Positions 1-7,471 of a stretch of DNA of 22,118 nt are shown here, piece after piece (within the stretch, counting starts at the first letter, position 1; each line of letters begins with the position of its first letter). A program made the translations under genes and the position numbers. This stretch comes from a virus. Below the pieces are notes generated by a model. It was not told the DNA's origin and ran no database searches. It saw nothing but the letters and a program-made list of their open reading frames with translations. The stretch is taken from IMG/VR virus record IMGVR_UViG_3300010413_000191, positions 1 to 22,118 of that record, one strand, 5' to 3'.

Positions 1-1
1 T

Positions 2-46
2 CAAACATATGTTGGCATTAAAAGTATCTTGATGGTGATAAAATAA
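2..46 (+). CDS. possible 3' end of an upstream gene (partial)
   Basis: The frame starting at base 2 is open to a TAA at 44-46, giving a C-terminal peptide QTYVGIKSILMVIK. That TAA overlaps the polymerase ATG at 46 as TAATG, the same stop/start arrangement seen at 6525 and 20257. This is only 14 codons and no function can be read; the other two frames also contain stops. The overlap style is the only argument for it. Confidence 0.35.
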   Translation, partial: QTYVGIKSILMVIK

Positions 47-2718
47 TGGAAGGATTTTTTACCGAAGAAGAAATAGAAAGTTGTTCAAATATAAGAGTGG
101 ATTTAAATGGAGTAGATTCTAACTGTGTAAAATGTGGTTTATACAAAACTGTAAAGACCCCTAAAATGAAATATTCAGGGGAAGGCAGATTAAATTGCCT
201 AATAGTAGGGGAAGCACCTGGAAGCAATGAAGATGCACAAGGTGTGCAATTTGAAAAACATGCACAGGCAGGAGGGTATCTTAGACAAGAAATAAGTTTA
301 CATAATCTGGAATTAGATAGAGATTTCTGGAAGACAAATGCAGTGTGTTGCAGACCTATAAAGAAAACTAGAACCGGAGAATCAAACAGGCCTCCAACTA
401 ATAGTGAAATAGATTTCTGCCGTCCCCTTCTTTTTCAAACTATAAAAGAATTAAACCCAAGATTTATATGGCTATTAGGTGGGGTAGCATTAGAATCTTT
501 TTATGGTAGTTCATTCAAGGACAAATCAATAAGCAGGTTTAGAGGAACGTGCATACCTGACCAGAAATACAATGCATGGATTCTGCCTATGTTTCACCCC
601 TCCTACATTGTTAGAGATGCAAACAATGAAACCCTACCTTTTCAATTCGCAAGAGACATGAAGTCTGCAATAGATAAACTTTCTTTGCCTTCTGTTTACA
701 CAGAAGATCATAATAAAATGGTTGATTGTATAACTAATTTTGATGATCTAATATCTGCTCTCAATACCATAATTATGTGCAAACCATCTTCTTTAGAAGT
801 AGACTTTGAGACTACTGGGCTAAAACCATATTATCATGGACATAAAATATTGTCCATAAGTATGTGTGATTCTATTGAACATGCAATTAGTTTCCCCTTT
901 GAGTATCAACAGTTCTGGGATAATGCTCAATTCGTCCAGATAAAAAAGAGAGTAAGAAAAATACTTACTGATAAACAAATATTTAAAATGGCTCATAATC
1001 ATAAGTTTGAATATGTTTGGGCACATGAGATATTAGGAGTTGATTCAGGACCTTGGACATGGGACAGCTTAGTAGCGGCACATATTTTAGATAACAGAAG
1101 AAAATTTAGTGGATTAAAATTTCAAACTTACATAAATTTTGGAGTATACCCTTACGACAACAAAGTAGAAAGGTACATAAGAGGTTTTCCTTTCAATAAA
1201 ATGGAGAAGTGTCCTTTACCTGATCTTCTATTCTATGGTGGATTAGACGCATTATTTGGTTATAGATTAGAAAGCGTACAAGTGGCACAGTTCAAGGAGA
1301 GAGGGAGAAAATTGTCCGATGCATACAAGTTTTTTCATAAAGGATCATTAGCAATGGGGAAACTTGAAATAAGAGGTATATGCACGGATGAAGAATATTA
1401 TGAAAAACAATCAAACAAAGATGGCACAGGATTAATAGACAAAGAAATAAAAGAAGCGGAAAAGAGACTTAGACAAGGAAAGGAAGCTCAACTTTTTAGA
1501 CAAAATACAGGTAAAGAAATTGATCTTGATTCTACTGTAGACCTAGGTACACTTCTCTATGATATCTTGGACAATGAACCCGTACTAACAGAAAAAGGTA
1601 ATAGGAGTGTTGATGAAAAAGCTCTCAAGAAATTGGATATATCTTTTACTCACGATCTTCTTAAATACAGAAGGCTGTTGAAATTAACAGGCACATATTT
1701 AGCACAATTTAAACGGTATTCGTTCAAAGGAAAGATGCATCCATCGTTTGATCTTACTATCCCTGTATCCTATAGATCATCATCTAGCGATCCTAACTTT
1801 CAAAACATACCTAAACGTGACGACCACTCTAAAATGGTATGCAGAAAAGGAATAATACCAAGACCCGGAAGAGGTCTCCTCAGTAGTGACTTCAGTGGTG
1901 TAGAAGTAGCAATAAGCGCTTGTTACAATAAAGACAAGAACCTAATAAAATACATCACAGATGAAAAAACAGACATGCACAGGGACTCGGCAGCAGATAT
2001 TTGGCTTTTACCCCATGAAGAAATAACTAAAGAGATAAGATTCTCGGCTAAAAATAGTTGGGTGTTCGCTCAATTCTACAATTCTTTTTATGTCAACTGT
2101 GCTAAGGAGCTGTGGGGAAACTATCTTACTACAAAAACAAATAGTGGTGTAACTTTAGGAGATCATATGAGGAAGAAAGGTATAACAGATCTCTATCAGT
2201 TCACCGAGCATTGTAAAAAGGTAGAACAGAAGTTTTGGGGTGAAAGATTCTACACCTACAAAAAATGGAAAAATGCTATAACTAAAGAATATCAAAAGAA
2301 TGGATTCATAGAAACTTATTTTGGTTTTCAATACACTGGGTATATGACAAGGAATGAATGTTGTAATTATCAGACACAAGGAACAGCTTTTCATTGTCTA
2401 CTGTGGACTCTATTAGAAGTGGAAAAAATAGCAGAGGAAGAAAAGTGGGAATCTATTATATGTGGACAAATACATGATGATATTTTCACTGACTACACAA
2501 AGAATGAATTAGAAGATGTAGTGGATACAATAGATTATGTCGGCACTGAATTGATAAGAGAAAAACATAAATGGATAATAGTACCACTGAAAATAGAACA
2601 TGAGATATCAGGTATAAATGGTAACTGGGGTGAAATGAAAGAATATAAAAATGAGAGAAATGGTAACTATGGGGAGATGGAAGTAACATTCAAAAGTCAA
2701 AAGAAATTTAATACTTAA
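46..2718 (+). CDS. uracil-DNA glycosylase / family A DNA polymerase fusion (replicative polymerase)
   Basis: An 890-residue replicative DNA polymerase with an N-terminal uracil-DNA-glycosylase-like domain. Residues 1-200 match family 4 UDG: iron-sulfur cysteines C27 and C30 (CVKC), C101/C102 and C125, the motif GEAPGSNED at 55-63, and HPS at 184-186. The 3'-5' exonuclease follows: Exo I D253/E255 (VDFETTGL), Exo II NHKFE at 318-322 with Glu where Asp is usual, and Exo III YGGLDALFGYRL. Polymerase motifs are A (D615, SSDFSGVEV), B (R665, K669, then VFAQFYNSFY at 673-682) and C (IHDDIF, H810-D811). The 5'-3' exonuclease of bacterial Pol I is absent. A similar UDG-like/PolA layout is, as I recall, found in SPO1-type phage polymerases. 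The ATG at 46 overlaps a possible upstream stop. Asn in motif B, where related phage enzymes usually have Gly after the Tyr, is odd. The polymerase call is certain; UDG activity is inferred. Confidence 0.93.
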   Translation: MEGFFTEEEIESCSNIRVDLNGVDSNCVKCGLYKTVKTPKMKYSGEGRLNCLIVGEAPGSNEDAQGVQFEKHAQAGGYLRQEISLHNLELDRDFWKTNAVCCRPIKKTRTGESNRPPTNSEIDFCRPLLFQTIKELNPRFIWLLGGVALESFYGSSFKDKSISRFRGTCIPDQKYNAWILPMFHPSYIVRDANNETLPFQFARDMKSAIDKLSLPSVYTEDHNKMVDCITNFDDLISALNTIIMCKPSSLEVDFETTGLKPYYHGHKILSISMCDSIEHAISFPFEYQQFWDNAQFVQIKKRVRKILTDKQIFKMAHNHKFEYVWAHEILGVDSGPWTWDSLVAAHILDNRRKFSGLKFQTYINFGVYPYDNKVERYIRGFPFNKMEKCPLPDLLFYGGLDALFGYRLESVQVAQFKERGRKLSDAYKFFHKGSLAMGKLEIRGICTDEEYYEKQSNKDGTGLIDKEIKEAEKRLRQGKEAQLFRQNTGKEIDLDSTVDLGTLLYDILDNEPVLTEKGNRSVDEKALKKLDISFTHDLLKYRRLLKLTGTYLAQFKRYSFKGKMHPSFDLTIPVSYRSSSSDPNFQNIPKRDDHSKMVCRKGIIPRPGRGLLSSDFSGVEVAISACYNKDKNLIKYITDEKTDMHRDSAADIWLLPHEEITKEIRFSAKNSWVFAQFYNSFYVNCAKELWGNYLTTKTNSGVTLGDHMRKKGITDLYQFTEHCKKVEQKFWGERFYTYKKWKNAITKEYQKNGFIETYFGFQYTGYMTRNECCNYQTQGTAFHCLLWTLLEVEKIAEEEKWESIICGQIHDDIFTDYTKNELEDVVDTIDYVGTELIREKHKWIIVPLKIEHEISGINGNWGEMKEYKNERNGNYGEMEVTFKSQKKFNT

Positions 2719-2734
2719 AAAATAATAAAAAGTA

Positions 2735-2763
2735 TTGACAACCTGAAAAAAATAAGTTACTAT
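2735..2763 (+). promoter_or_regulatory. sigma70-type promoter
   Basis: A perfect -35 box TTGACA (2735-2740) is followed by a 17-bp spacer and a -10-like TACTAT (2758-2763, four of six consensus bases). It lies in the 93-bp gap after the polymerase gene, the largest gap in the left half apart from the hairpin region. A start near 2770 would leave a leader of about 40 nt before the clamp-loader GTG. It probably drives 2812 onward. Seen only as consensus match and position. Confidence 0.65.
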
Positions 2764-2811
2764 ACACATAAATAACAAACAATTTTAGTCCTAAAAAGGA
2801 GAAAACAAAAG

Positions 2812-3756
2812 GTGACTCTTAATGTTGATTACAGACCTATTAGAATAGATGAAATGGTAGGCAATGAAGCAGGGCTAAACAGTCTACAATCAAAGCTCAC
2901 TTCTGATGATATTCCTAGATCATATCTATTCACTGGCCCTCCTGGTTGTGGTAAAACTACCTTAGCATACGTTATAAAAGAGCACTTAGGCATTTCTGAC
3001 TTCGACTTTTACGAGTTTAACACTGCAAACACAAGAGGTATAGATACTATAAGAGATATTTCATCGGGGCTAAGCAGAGCAGCTATGGATGGATCTTATA
3101 AATTATATCTTCTTGATGAATGCCATCAGATAACTGGCGCTGCAATGGAAGCACTTCTGAAGATATTGGAAAATCCACCAAAGCACGTCATTGTTGTCCT
3201 TTGCACAAGTGAACCTGAGAAGATAAAACCTAACACTCTAAAAGCGGTGAAAAGGCGATGCTTTGAACTCGAAGTAAAGGCACTCCCAAGAGGCAAAATT
3301 ATAAAGCTACTGAAAGAAATTGTAGAAGCAGAAGAAGTCCCTGACTATCCTGATGCTATTCTTAACAAAATAGCAGACAGTTGTTGGGGTTCACCAGGTC
3401 AGGCCCTGTCACTTCTTGACTCAGTTATTGACATGGAGACTGAAGAGGCTGCTCTACAAGCCATTGAAAATTTAGTAGTTGGTGAAGCTACTATAGCGGA
3501 GCTTGTGAACACTCTCTTAGATAAAAGACTCTCCCAAGAAAATAAATGGGAACAGGTTCGAAAGTTAATACCTAAACTAACTGGTGATCCAGAGAGCATT
3601 AGATATGCAATATGTGGGTATTTAGATAAAATAATCTTGAATAAAGAAAGGGACGTTAATCGTATAATTCAAACAGCAGTATGTTTTACTGAGAGTTTTA
3701 TGTACACAGGAAGAATAGGTCTAACAGTAGCATGTCATGTGGCTTGTCAAATTTGA
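2812..3756 (+). CDS. AAA+ clamp-loader large subunit (RFC-small / T4 gp44 / DnaX-like)
   Basis: A 314-residue AAA+ ATPase that would load the sliding clamp onto primed DNA. Visible motifs: N-terminal YRPIRIDEMVGNE (the usual RFC-box style 'YRP..ddmvGq' opening), Walker A GPPGCGKT at 42-49, Walker B LYLLDECH with D102/E103, sensor 1 VVLCTSEPEKI, and RRCFELE, corresponding to the SRC arginine-finger segment of clamp loaders. A lid/sensor 2 region with GSPGQALSLLD follows. The start is GTG at 2812: AAAAAGGAGA lies 9 nt upstream, and the nearby ATG at 2822 is out of frame. No second (gp62-like) subunit or clamp is seen. It sits between polymerase and single-strand binding protein, as expected for a replisome operon. 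Confidence 0.9.
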   Translation: MTLNVDYRPIRIDEMVGNEAGLNSLQSKLTSDDIPRSYLFTGPPGCGKTTLAYVIKEHLGISDFDFYEFNTANTRGIDTIRDISSGLSRAAMDGSYKLYLLDECHQITGAAMEALLKILENPPKHVIVVLCTSEPEKIKPNTLKAVKRRCFELEVKALPRGKIIKLLKEIVEAEEVPDYPDAILNKIADSCWGSPGQALSLLDSVIDMETEEAALQAIENLVVGEATIAELVNTLLDKRLSQENKWEQVRKLIPKLTGDPESIRYAICGYLDKIILNKERDVNRIIQTAVCFTESFMYTGRIGLTVACHVACQI

Positions 3757-3767
3757 AAGGAGAATAT

Positions 3768-4280
3768 ATGGAAAAAGAATTAAATTACATAGAAGATGTT
3801 AGAATTGACAAAAACAATTTGGATGACTGTCTTATAAATCAAGCAGAATTGAGAGCTAAATGGAATGCTGCTTGGGCGGAAGCTACAAAAGAAAAACAAT
3901 TGGCAAAAAGAAAACTGGATTTAGTTACATCCGAGCTTGAACAAGAGGCTAGGTCAAATTGGGAAGTTCTGGGGTTTGCTAAAGCACCTACTGATCAGAT
4001 GGTAAAAAATTGGATACCTACCCAAGATTTGTATGATGCTGCTAACCTCGACCTGATTGATAAAACATATAAAGTAAATGTTTTATCAGGAGCAAAAGAT
4101 GCCTTTGATGATAGAAGAACTGGACTAACGGACATCATTAAGCTTTGGTTAAACAATTACTATGCTGATGAAAATATGATTGGAAAGGAAGCTAGAGATC
4201 TCCTTGAGGAAATAAGGAGAGATAAATCGGTAGAACAATTAAACAAAGAAGATCAAAAAAAGAAACTAAAAAGGAGGTAA
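3768..4280 (+). CDS. small replication-operon protein, possibly UvsY-like recombination mediator
   Basis: A 170-residue helical, highly charged protein with no recognised catalytic motif. The ATG at 3768 is chosen over the in-frame ATG at 3732 because AAAGGAGA sits at 3756-3763, and the upstream ATG would overlap the clamp-loader gene. The pattern of an N-terminal acidic 'Y-x-EDVRID' segment, a central LRAKWNAAWAEA helix and a late 'AFDDRRTGLTDIIKLWL' helix resembles small phage proteins sometimes labelled UvsY-like. Position next to the SSB and two genes from the RecA-like gene fits a mediator that loads recombinase onto SSB-coated DNA. The last codons AAA AGG AGG TAA also form the ribosome binding site of the next gene. 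Function is inferred from pattern and neighbours only. Confidence 0.75.
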   Translation: MEKELNYIEDVRIDKNNLDDCLINQAELRAKWNAAWAEATKEKQLAKRKLDLVTSELEQEARSNWEVLGFAKAPTDQMVKNWIPTQDLYDAANLDLIDKTYKVNVLSGAKDAFDDRRTGLTDIIKLWLNNYYADENMIGKEARDLLEEIRRDKSVEQLNKEDQKKKLKRR

Positions 4281-4283
4281 TTT

Positions 4284-5411
4284 ATGGGTTTCAAAGAAAA
4301 AATGGAAAAGATGAGGCAGGACTTATTGAAGACTACTCAGGACAGTATTGACAGACAAGAGGACACCGTTGAATATGGATCCATTTTCATCAAAGAGAAT
4401 ATACCTGCTGGCATAGGTTTTTGGAAGCCTGGATTTGGTGACCATTTGATTGACATAATGCCTTTTGAATTAGCAGGGCATTATCCAAGATACCCTAAAG
4501 GCACTTGGACATACGTCATTGATATTTGGGTGCATCAGAATGTAGGAGCTATGTTCGATCAGTTTGTTTGTCAAGTAAGAACACACAAAGAACCTGATCC
4601 TATGTGTGAATATCTTCGAGCCAATAAACTCCCATCTGATCAATGGAAAGTGATTGCCCCTAAAAGGCGTGTAGTCTACTTGATATGGTCACATGATACA
4701 CCTGAAGAAGAAGCACAAGGATTGAAAATATGGGAAGTAGCACATTGGAACACAGAAAAACATATCAGTGAAATTGCAAAACATCCTAAAGGTGGTGCAC
4801 CTATACCATTCTCAGATGTGGTAATGGGAAAACAGATTGCATTTAAGATCGTGAAGTCAGGGACTTACACTGATAGTCAAGGGAAAGAACGAGACAGCAT
4901 GGATTTTGTTGGTCATAGATTTGTTGAAAGAGAATCCCCAATACCTGAAAAGTTTGCTGATAAACTGTTTTCTTTAGATGCGTGCATTAAATTCAATCCT
5001 ACTTGGGAAGAACAGGCGACAGCTTTCCCCTTAGCTAGTAAACCTGAACCTACCTACGAGCCATCAACAGAAGGGATAAGAGCTCCTGCTCTTGAGAGAG
5101 AAAGTGGTCCTGGTGATTATCATACTGAATTACCTGAAACGACTCAAGAGGATTCCCCTTTTTATGATAACCCCCCAACAGTATTAGAATGCCCTGGTGG
5201 TGGGATAATAGGGGTTGATCTTGAGAAGTTAGATGACTGTAAAAAATGTTTAGTGTGGGATGAATGTTCGGATGAACAGGACAAGTTAAAAGGTAAGAGT
5301 AAAACCAAAGAAAAACCAAAGGAAGAAGTCGCTGTCAAGCTATTTAACTTAGAATCCAAAGAAGAAGAAGCTCCTAAAGGCATGATAAGAAGGAGAAGGA
5401 GGAGACAGTAA
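4284..5411 (+). CDS. gp32-like single-stranded DNA-binding protein
   Basis: A 375-residue protein resembling the long phage single-strand DNA-binding proteins. A lysine-rich N terminus is followed by an aromatic-rich core with KPGFGDHLIDIMPF, FDQFVCQVRTH and the segment APKRRVVYLIWSHD (about 125-138), typical of the OB-fold core of this phage family. Near the C terminus a Cys4 set, C...CKKC..(V)WDEC at about 302-330, looks like a small zinc-binding element. The product ends in a poly-arginine stretch (IRRRRRRQ) instead of the acidic tip usual in SSBs; see findings for an alternative acidic tail in the -1 frame. AAGGAGGT at 4271-4278 gives a very strong start. It would coat single strands for the polymerase and the RecA-like recombinase encoded next. 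Confidence 0.75.
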   Translation: MGFKEKMEKMRQDLLKTTQDSIDRQEDTVEYGSIFIKENIPAGIGFWKPGFGDHLIDIMPFELAGHYPRYPKGTWTYVIDIWVHQNVGAMFDQFVCQVRTHKEPDPMCEYLRANKLPSDQWKVIAPKRRVVYLIWSHDTPEEEAQGLKIWEVAHWNTEKHISEIAKHPKGGAPIPFSDVVMGKQIAFKIVKSGTYTDSQGKERDSMDFVGHRFVERESPIPEKFADKLFSLDACIKFNPTWEEQATAFPLASKPEPTYEPSTEGIRAPALERESGPGDYHTELPETTQEDSPFYDNPPTVLECPGGGIIGVDLEKLDDCKKCLVWDECSDEQDKLKGKSKTKEKPKEEVAVKLFNLESKEEEAPKGMIRRRRRRQ

Positions 5412-5463
5412 GAAATGGATTAAAAATAGCATTGTTACCTAATGAAAATGAAGAGGAATAAAA

Positions 5464-6525
5464 ATGCTAAAAAGAAAGAAATGTACAGTAAAGGAAGAAG
5501 AAAAAGAGCAAGGGAAAGAATGGATTGATCCTTACTGTCTCATACCTACAGGGTCAACCATTCTGAATTGTTCATTATCTGACAACTACATGGGAGGGTA
5601 CAAATTAGGTACTATTGTCAATACGATTGGAGACTCAGGAACTGGCAAAACTTTGCTTGCTCTTAATTCTCTAGCCGAAATGGCTCTCTTTAAAAGGTTC
5701 GATGATTACGTTTTCAAATTTGATGATGCTGAGGTTTCTTTAGCTCCAAACTTAAGGCAAATGTTTGGTAAAGAAATGGAGAGAAGAATAGAAATATTAC
5801 GATCAGGTACAATTCAAGATCTGTATGTTAATATTCTAAAAGCTATTAAAGATGGAAGACCTTTTATTTATATAGTAGATAGTTTGGATGCTCTGACTTC
5901 AAAAGAGGAACAAAACAGGGCAGATAAAATGCTCAAAAACAAAGAAAAAGAGGAAGAAGGTAAGGCTGTTAAAGAAGAAGGCAGCTACAAAATGGAAAAA
6001 GCTAAGATGATTAGTGAGATCCTAAGAGTAGTAGCAAAAGAGATAGAAGATAAAGAGGCATTTTTAAATGTGATATCTCAAACTAGGGACAACATAGGAT
6101 GGGGATACTCAGATAGAACTAGAAGCGGTGGAAAAGCTCTTAAATTCTATTGCTATCATGAGATGTGGATATCACATATAGGAACTATTAAAAAACTAAA
6201 CGAAAAGATTGGGAGCAGTAGTAAAATTGAGATCAGCAAAAATAAACTTACCTTCAAGAAAAGAACAATACATATCCCCATATTTGACAATTTTGGTATA
6301 GATGATGTGGGCTCATGTGTAGATTATTTAGTAGCTGAAAAGATATGGACAAAAGATAAACAGACTATTAAAGCAAAACATTTGGGTTTGGAAGGCACCA
6401 GAGAGATTTTAATAAAAAGAATTGAGAATGAATGCAGAGAGATGGAAGTAAGGGAACTTGTTGGCACAACATGGAATTGGAAAGAAAGCCAATTAATCCC
6501 TGACAGGAAAAAGAGGTACTTATAA
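5464..6525 (+). CDS. RecA/UvsX-like recombinase
   Basis: A 353-residue strand-exchange ATPase of the RecA superfamily. Walker A is GDSGTGKT at 56-63, preceded by a 'GGYKLGTIVNTIG' lead-in. A Walker B strand, FIYIVDSLDAL, has D139. QTRDN and the RSGGKALKFYC segment at about 220-230 match the DNA-binding loop and following strand of RecA proteins. A lysine/glutamate-rich insert (about 145-185) lies between Walker B and the next helix. Ribosome binding site AAGAGGA is at 5451-5457. The stop overlaps the next ATG as TAATG at 6523-6527. It would form filaments on single-stranded DNA with the SSB and mediator candidate for recombination-dependent replication and repair. Shorter and more divergent than cellular RecA, with no LexA-type context. 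Confidence 0.88.
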   Translation: MLKRKKCTVKEEEKEQGKEWIDPYCLIPTGSTILNCSLSDNYMGGYKLGTIVNTIGDSGTGKTLLALNSLAEMALFKRFDDYVFKFDDAEVSLAPNLRQMFGKEMERRIEILRSGTIQDLYVNILKAIKDGRPFIYIVDSLDALTSKEEQNRADKMLKNKEKEEEGKAVKEEGSYKMEKAKMISEILRVVAKEIEDKEAFLNVISQTRDNIGWGYSDRTRSGGKALKFYCYHEMWISHIGTIKKLNEKIGSSSKIEISKNKLTFKKRTIHIPIFDNFGIDDVGSCVDYLVAEKIWTKDKQTIKAKHLGLEGTREILIKRIENECREMEVRELVGTTWNWKESQLIPDRKKRYL

Positions 6526-7169
6526 TGGCTAAAGGAAGTGCTAGTGAAAGAGAAACTTGTAAGACTCTAAGCCTATGGTGGACTGATGGGGAAAGGGATG
6601 ATATATTTTGGAGGACTGCAGGATCAGGTAGCAGAGCTACAATGAGAATGAAAAGTAGTGTGGATACTAAGTACCAATATGGAGATATCACTTTTACTGA
6701 TCCTATAGGTAAACCATTAATTGATCTCCTTTTGATAGAAAATAAGTCTGGGTACAAGGATACTATAAGCGTCCTAGATTTTGTAGACTCCCCCAAAAAA
6801 ATACCTCAACTCACAAAATGGATGGAAAAAGCTGAAAAAGAAAGGAGGGATGCTGAAAGACCTTATTCAGTAATAATCTTTAGAAGGACAAGAAAGTCTA
6901 AATGTATATTAATACCAATTGATCTATTTTCTTTGATAGAAAGTTATTCTGGAATATACTTAGGTCCTATGATAAGATTCTATAAACATAGGGAAGTAAC
7001 CAATTATATGATAGTTGAATTTGAACCATTTTTGCATTGGTTTCATCCTGCACAACAAGCTGTAAAGTTTTTAACTTTTAATAGTAAAATGAAGGGGAAA
7101 ATGGGTTTCACCTTTCACAACAAGAATTTTAATAGTAAACCTAAAAAACTAATAAGGAGAAAAAAATGA
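6525..7169 (+). CDS. PD-(D/E)XK-family nuclease, possible Holliday-junction resolvase
   Basis: A 214-residue protein with a clear PD-(D/E)XK core in its first third: E8 in SASERETCK, a conserved FWRTAGSGSRAT block, D54 in YGDI, and E72-x-K74 in LIENKSGY. This is the layout of Hjc-like and related phage nucleases. The middle, with 'ITKWMEKAEKERRDAERPYSVIIFRR', would complete the fold, and the C terminus is basic (KPKKLIRRKK), suiting DNA binding. The start overlaps the recombinase stop by one base (TAATG), so translation is probably coupled. Context after RecA and before Mre11/Rad50 supports a role in resolving recombination intermediates. The exact DNA substrate cannot be told. Confidence 0.75.
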   Translation: MAKGSASERETCKTLSLWWTDGERDDIFWRTAGSGSRATMRMKSSVDTKYQYGDITFTDPIGKPLIDLLLIENKSGYKDTISVLDFVDSPKKIPQLTKWMEKAEKERRDAERPYSVIIFRRTRKSKCILIPIDLFSLIESYSGIYLGPMIRFYKHREVTNYMIVEFEPFLHWFHPAQQAVKFLTFNSKMKGKMGFTFHNKNFNSKPKKLIRRKK

Positions 7170-7360
7170 ATAATGTTTATTTGGAACTTGATGCCATGAT
7201 TGAGGAATTAAAAGAAAGACTATTAGATGCCCACAAATTTGACGAAGGCAACTTCAGAGCAGGTACAAGAATAACAAAAGCACTTATTAAAACATCGAAG
7301 AAAGCAAAGGATCTAAGGCAGTTCATCTTTGCTGTTAAAAAACAACGGTCTTCAGCATAG
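7166..7360 (+). CDS. small histone H1-like DNA-binding protein
   Basis: A 64-residue basic protein. After an acidic helix (NNVYLELDAMIEELKERL), the segment KFDEGNFRAGTRITKALIKT is followed by SKKAKDLRQFIFAVKKQR. The 'GN.-AGTR-..KAL....K.AK.LR..I...K' pattern is that of the short H1/Hc1-like proteins found in Bacteroidetes and in several phages. Such proteins bind DNA non-specifically and may compact or protect it. The start overlaps the previous stop as ATGA (7166-7169). The stop TAG at 7358-7360 lies inside the left arm of the first intergenic hairpin. Family assignment is from pattern memory. Confidence 0.7.
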   Translation: MNNVYLELDAMIEELKERLLDAHKFDEGNFRAGTRITKALIKTSKKAKDLRQFIFAVKKQRSSA

Positions 7361-7381
7361 TTGACGCCAGCAACTATGCTG
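7353..7381 (+). promoter_or_regulatory. perfect 11-bp RNA hairpin over a stop codon
   Basis: CAGCATAGTTG (7353-7363) pairs perfectly with CAACTATGCTG (7371-7381) around a 7-nt loop. The left arm contains the TAG stop of the histone-like gene. No U-run follows, so it is not a standard intrinsic terminator. It could protect a 3' end, be a processing site, or be one arm of a larger structured leader with the hairpin that begins 4 nt later. Confidence 0.7.
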
Positions 7382-7385
7382 TTCG

Positions 7386-7446
7386 GTCACATGGGACTCG
7401 ATAGCAATGAGTTTTACCTCCTTTCTCTCATTGCGTCCCATGTGAC
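7386..7446 (+). promoter_or_regulatory. long hairpin with anti-Shine-Dalgarno loop
   Basis: A perfect 12-bp outer stem (GTCACATGGGAC, 7386-7397, with GTCCCATGTGAC, 7435-7446), a 6-nt one-sided bulge (7398-7403) and a perfect 8-bp inner stem (GCAATGAG, 7404-7411, with CTCATTGC, 7427-7434). The 15-nt loop (7412-7426) contains ACCTCCTTTCT, identical to the 3' tail of Bacillus-type 16S rRNA. Eight loop bases (7419-7426) are complementary to AGAAAGGA (7458-7465), the ribosome binding site of the next gene. Likely a cis translational control element or a small regulatory RNA. The structure is directly visible; the role is inferred. Confidence 0.75.
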
Positions 7447-7471
7447 TATTCTTATTTAGAAAGGAAACAAA

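Noticed and set aside
2710-2736. AATACTT…AAGTATT inverted repeat after the polymerase gene as a terminator
   Set aside because: Seven A/T-dominated pairs with a 13-nt loop and no G-C core or U-tract, and it overlaps the -35 box of a better promoter.
3732-3767. Upstream ATG for the UvsY-like gene
   Set aside because: It overlaps the clamp-loader gene and lacks a ribosome site; AAAGGAGA before 3768 is far better.
6368-6796. 142-codon - strand open frame across the recA/nuclease junction
   Set aside because: It spans two well-supported genes on the other strand and has no domain-like pattern.
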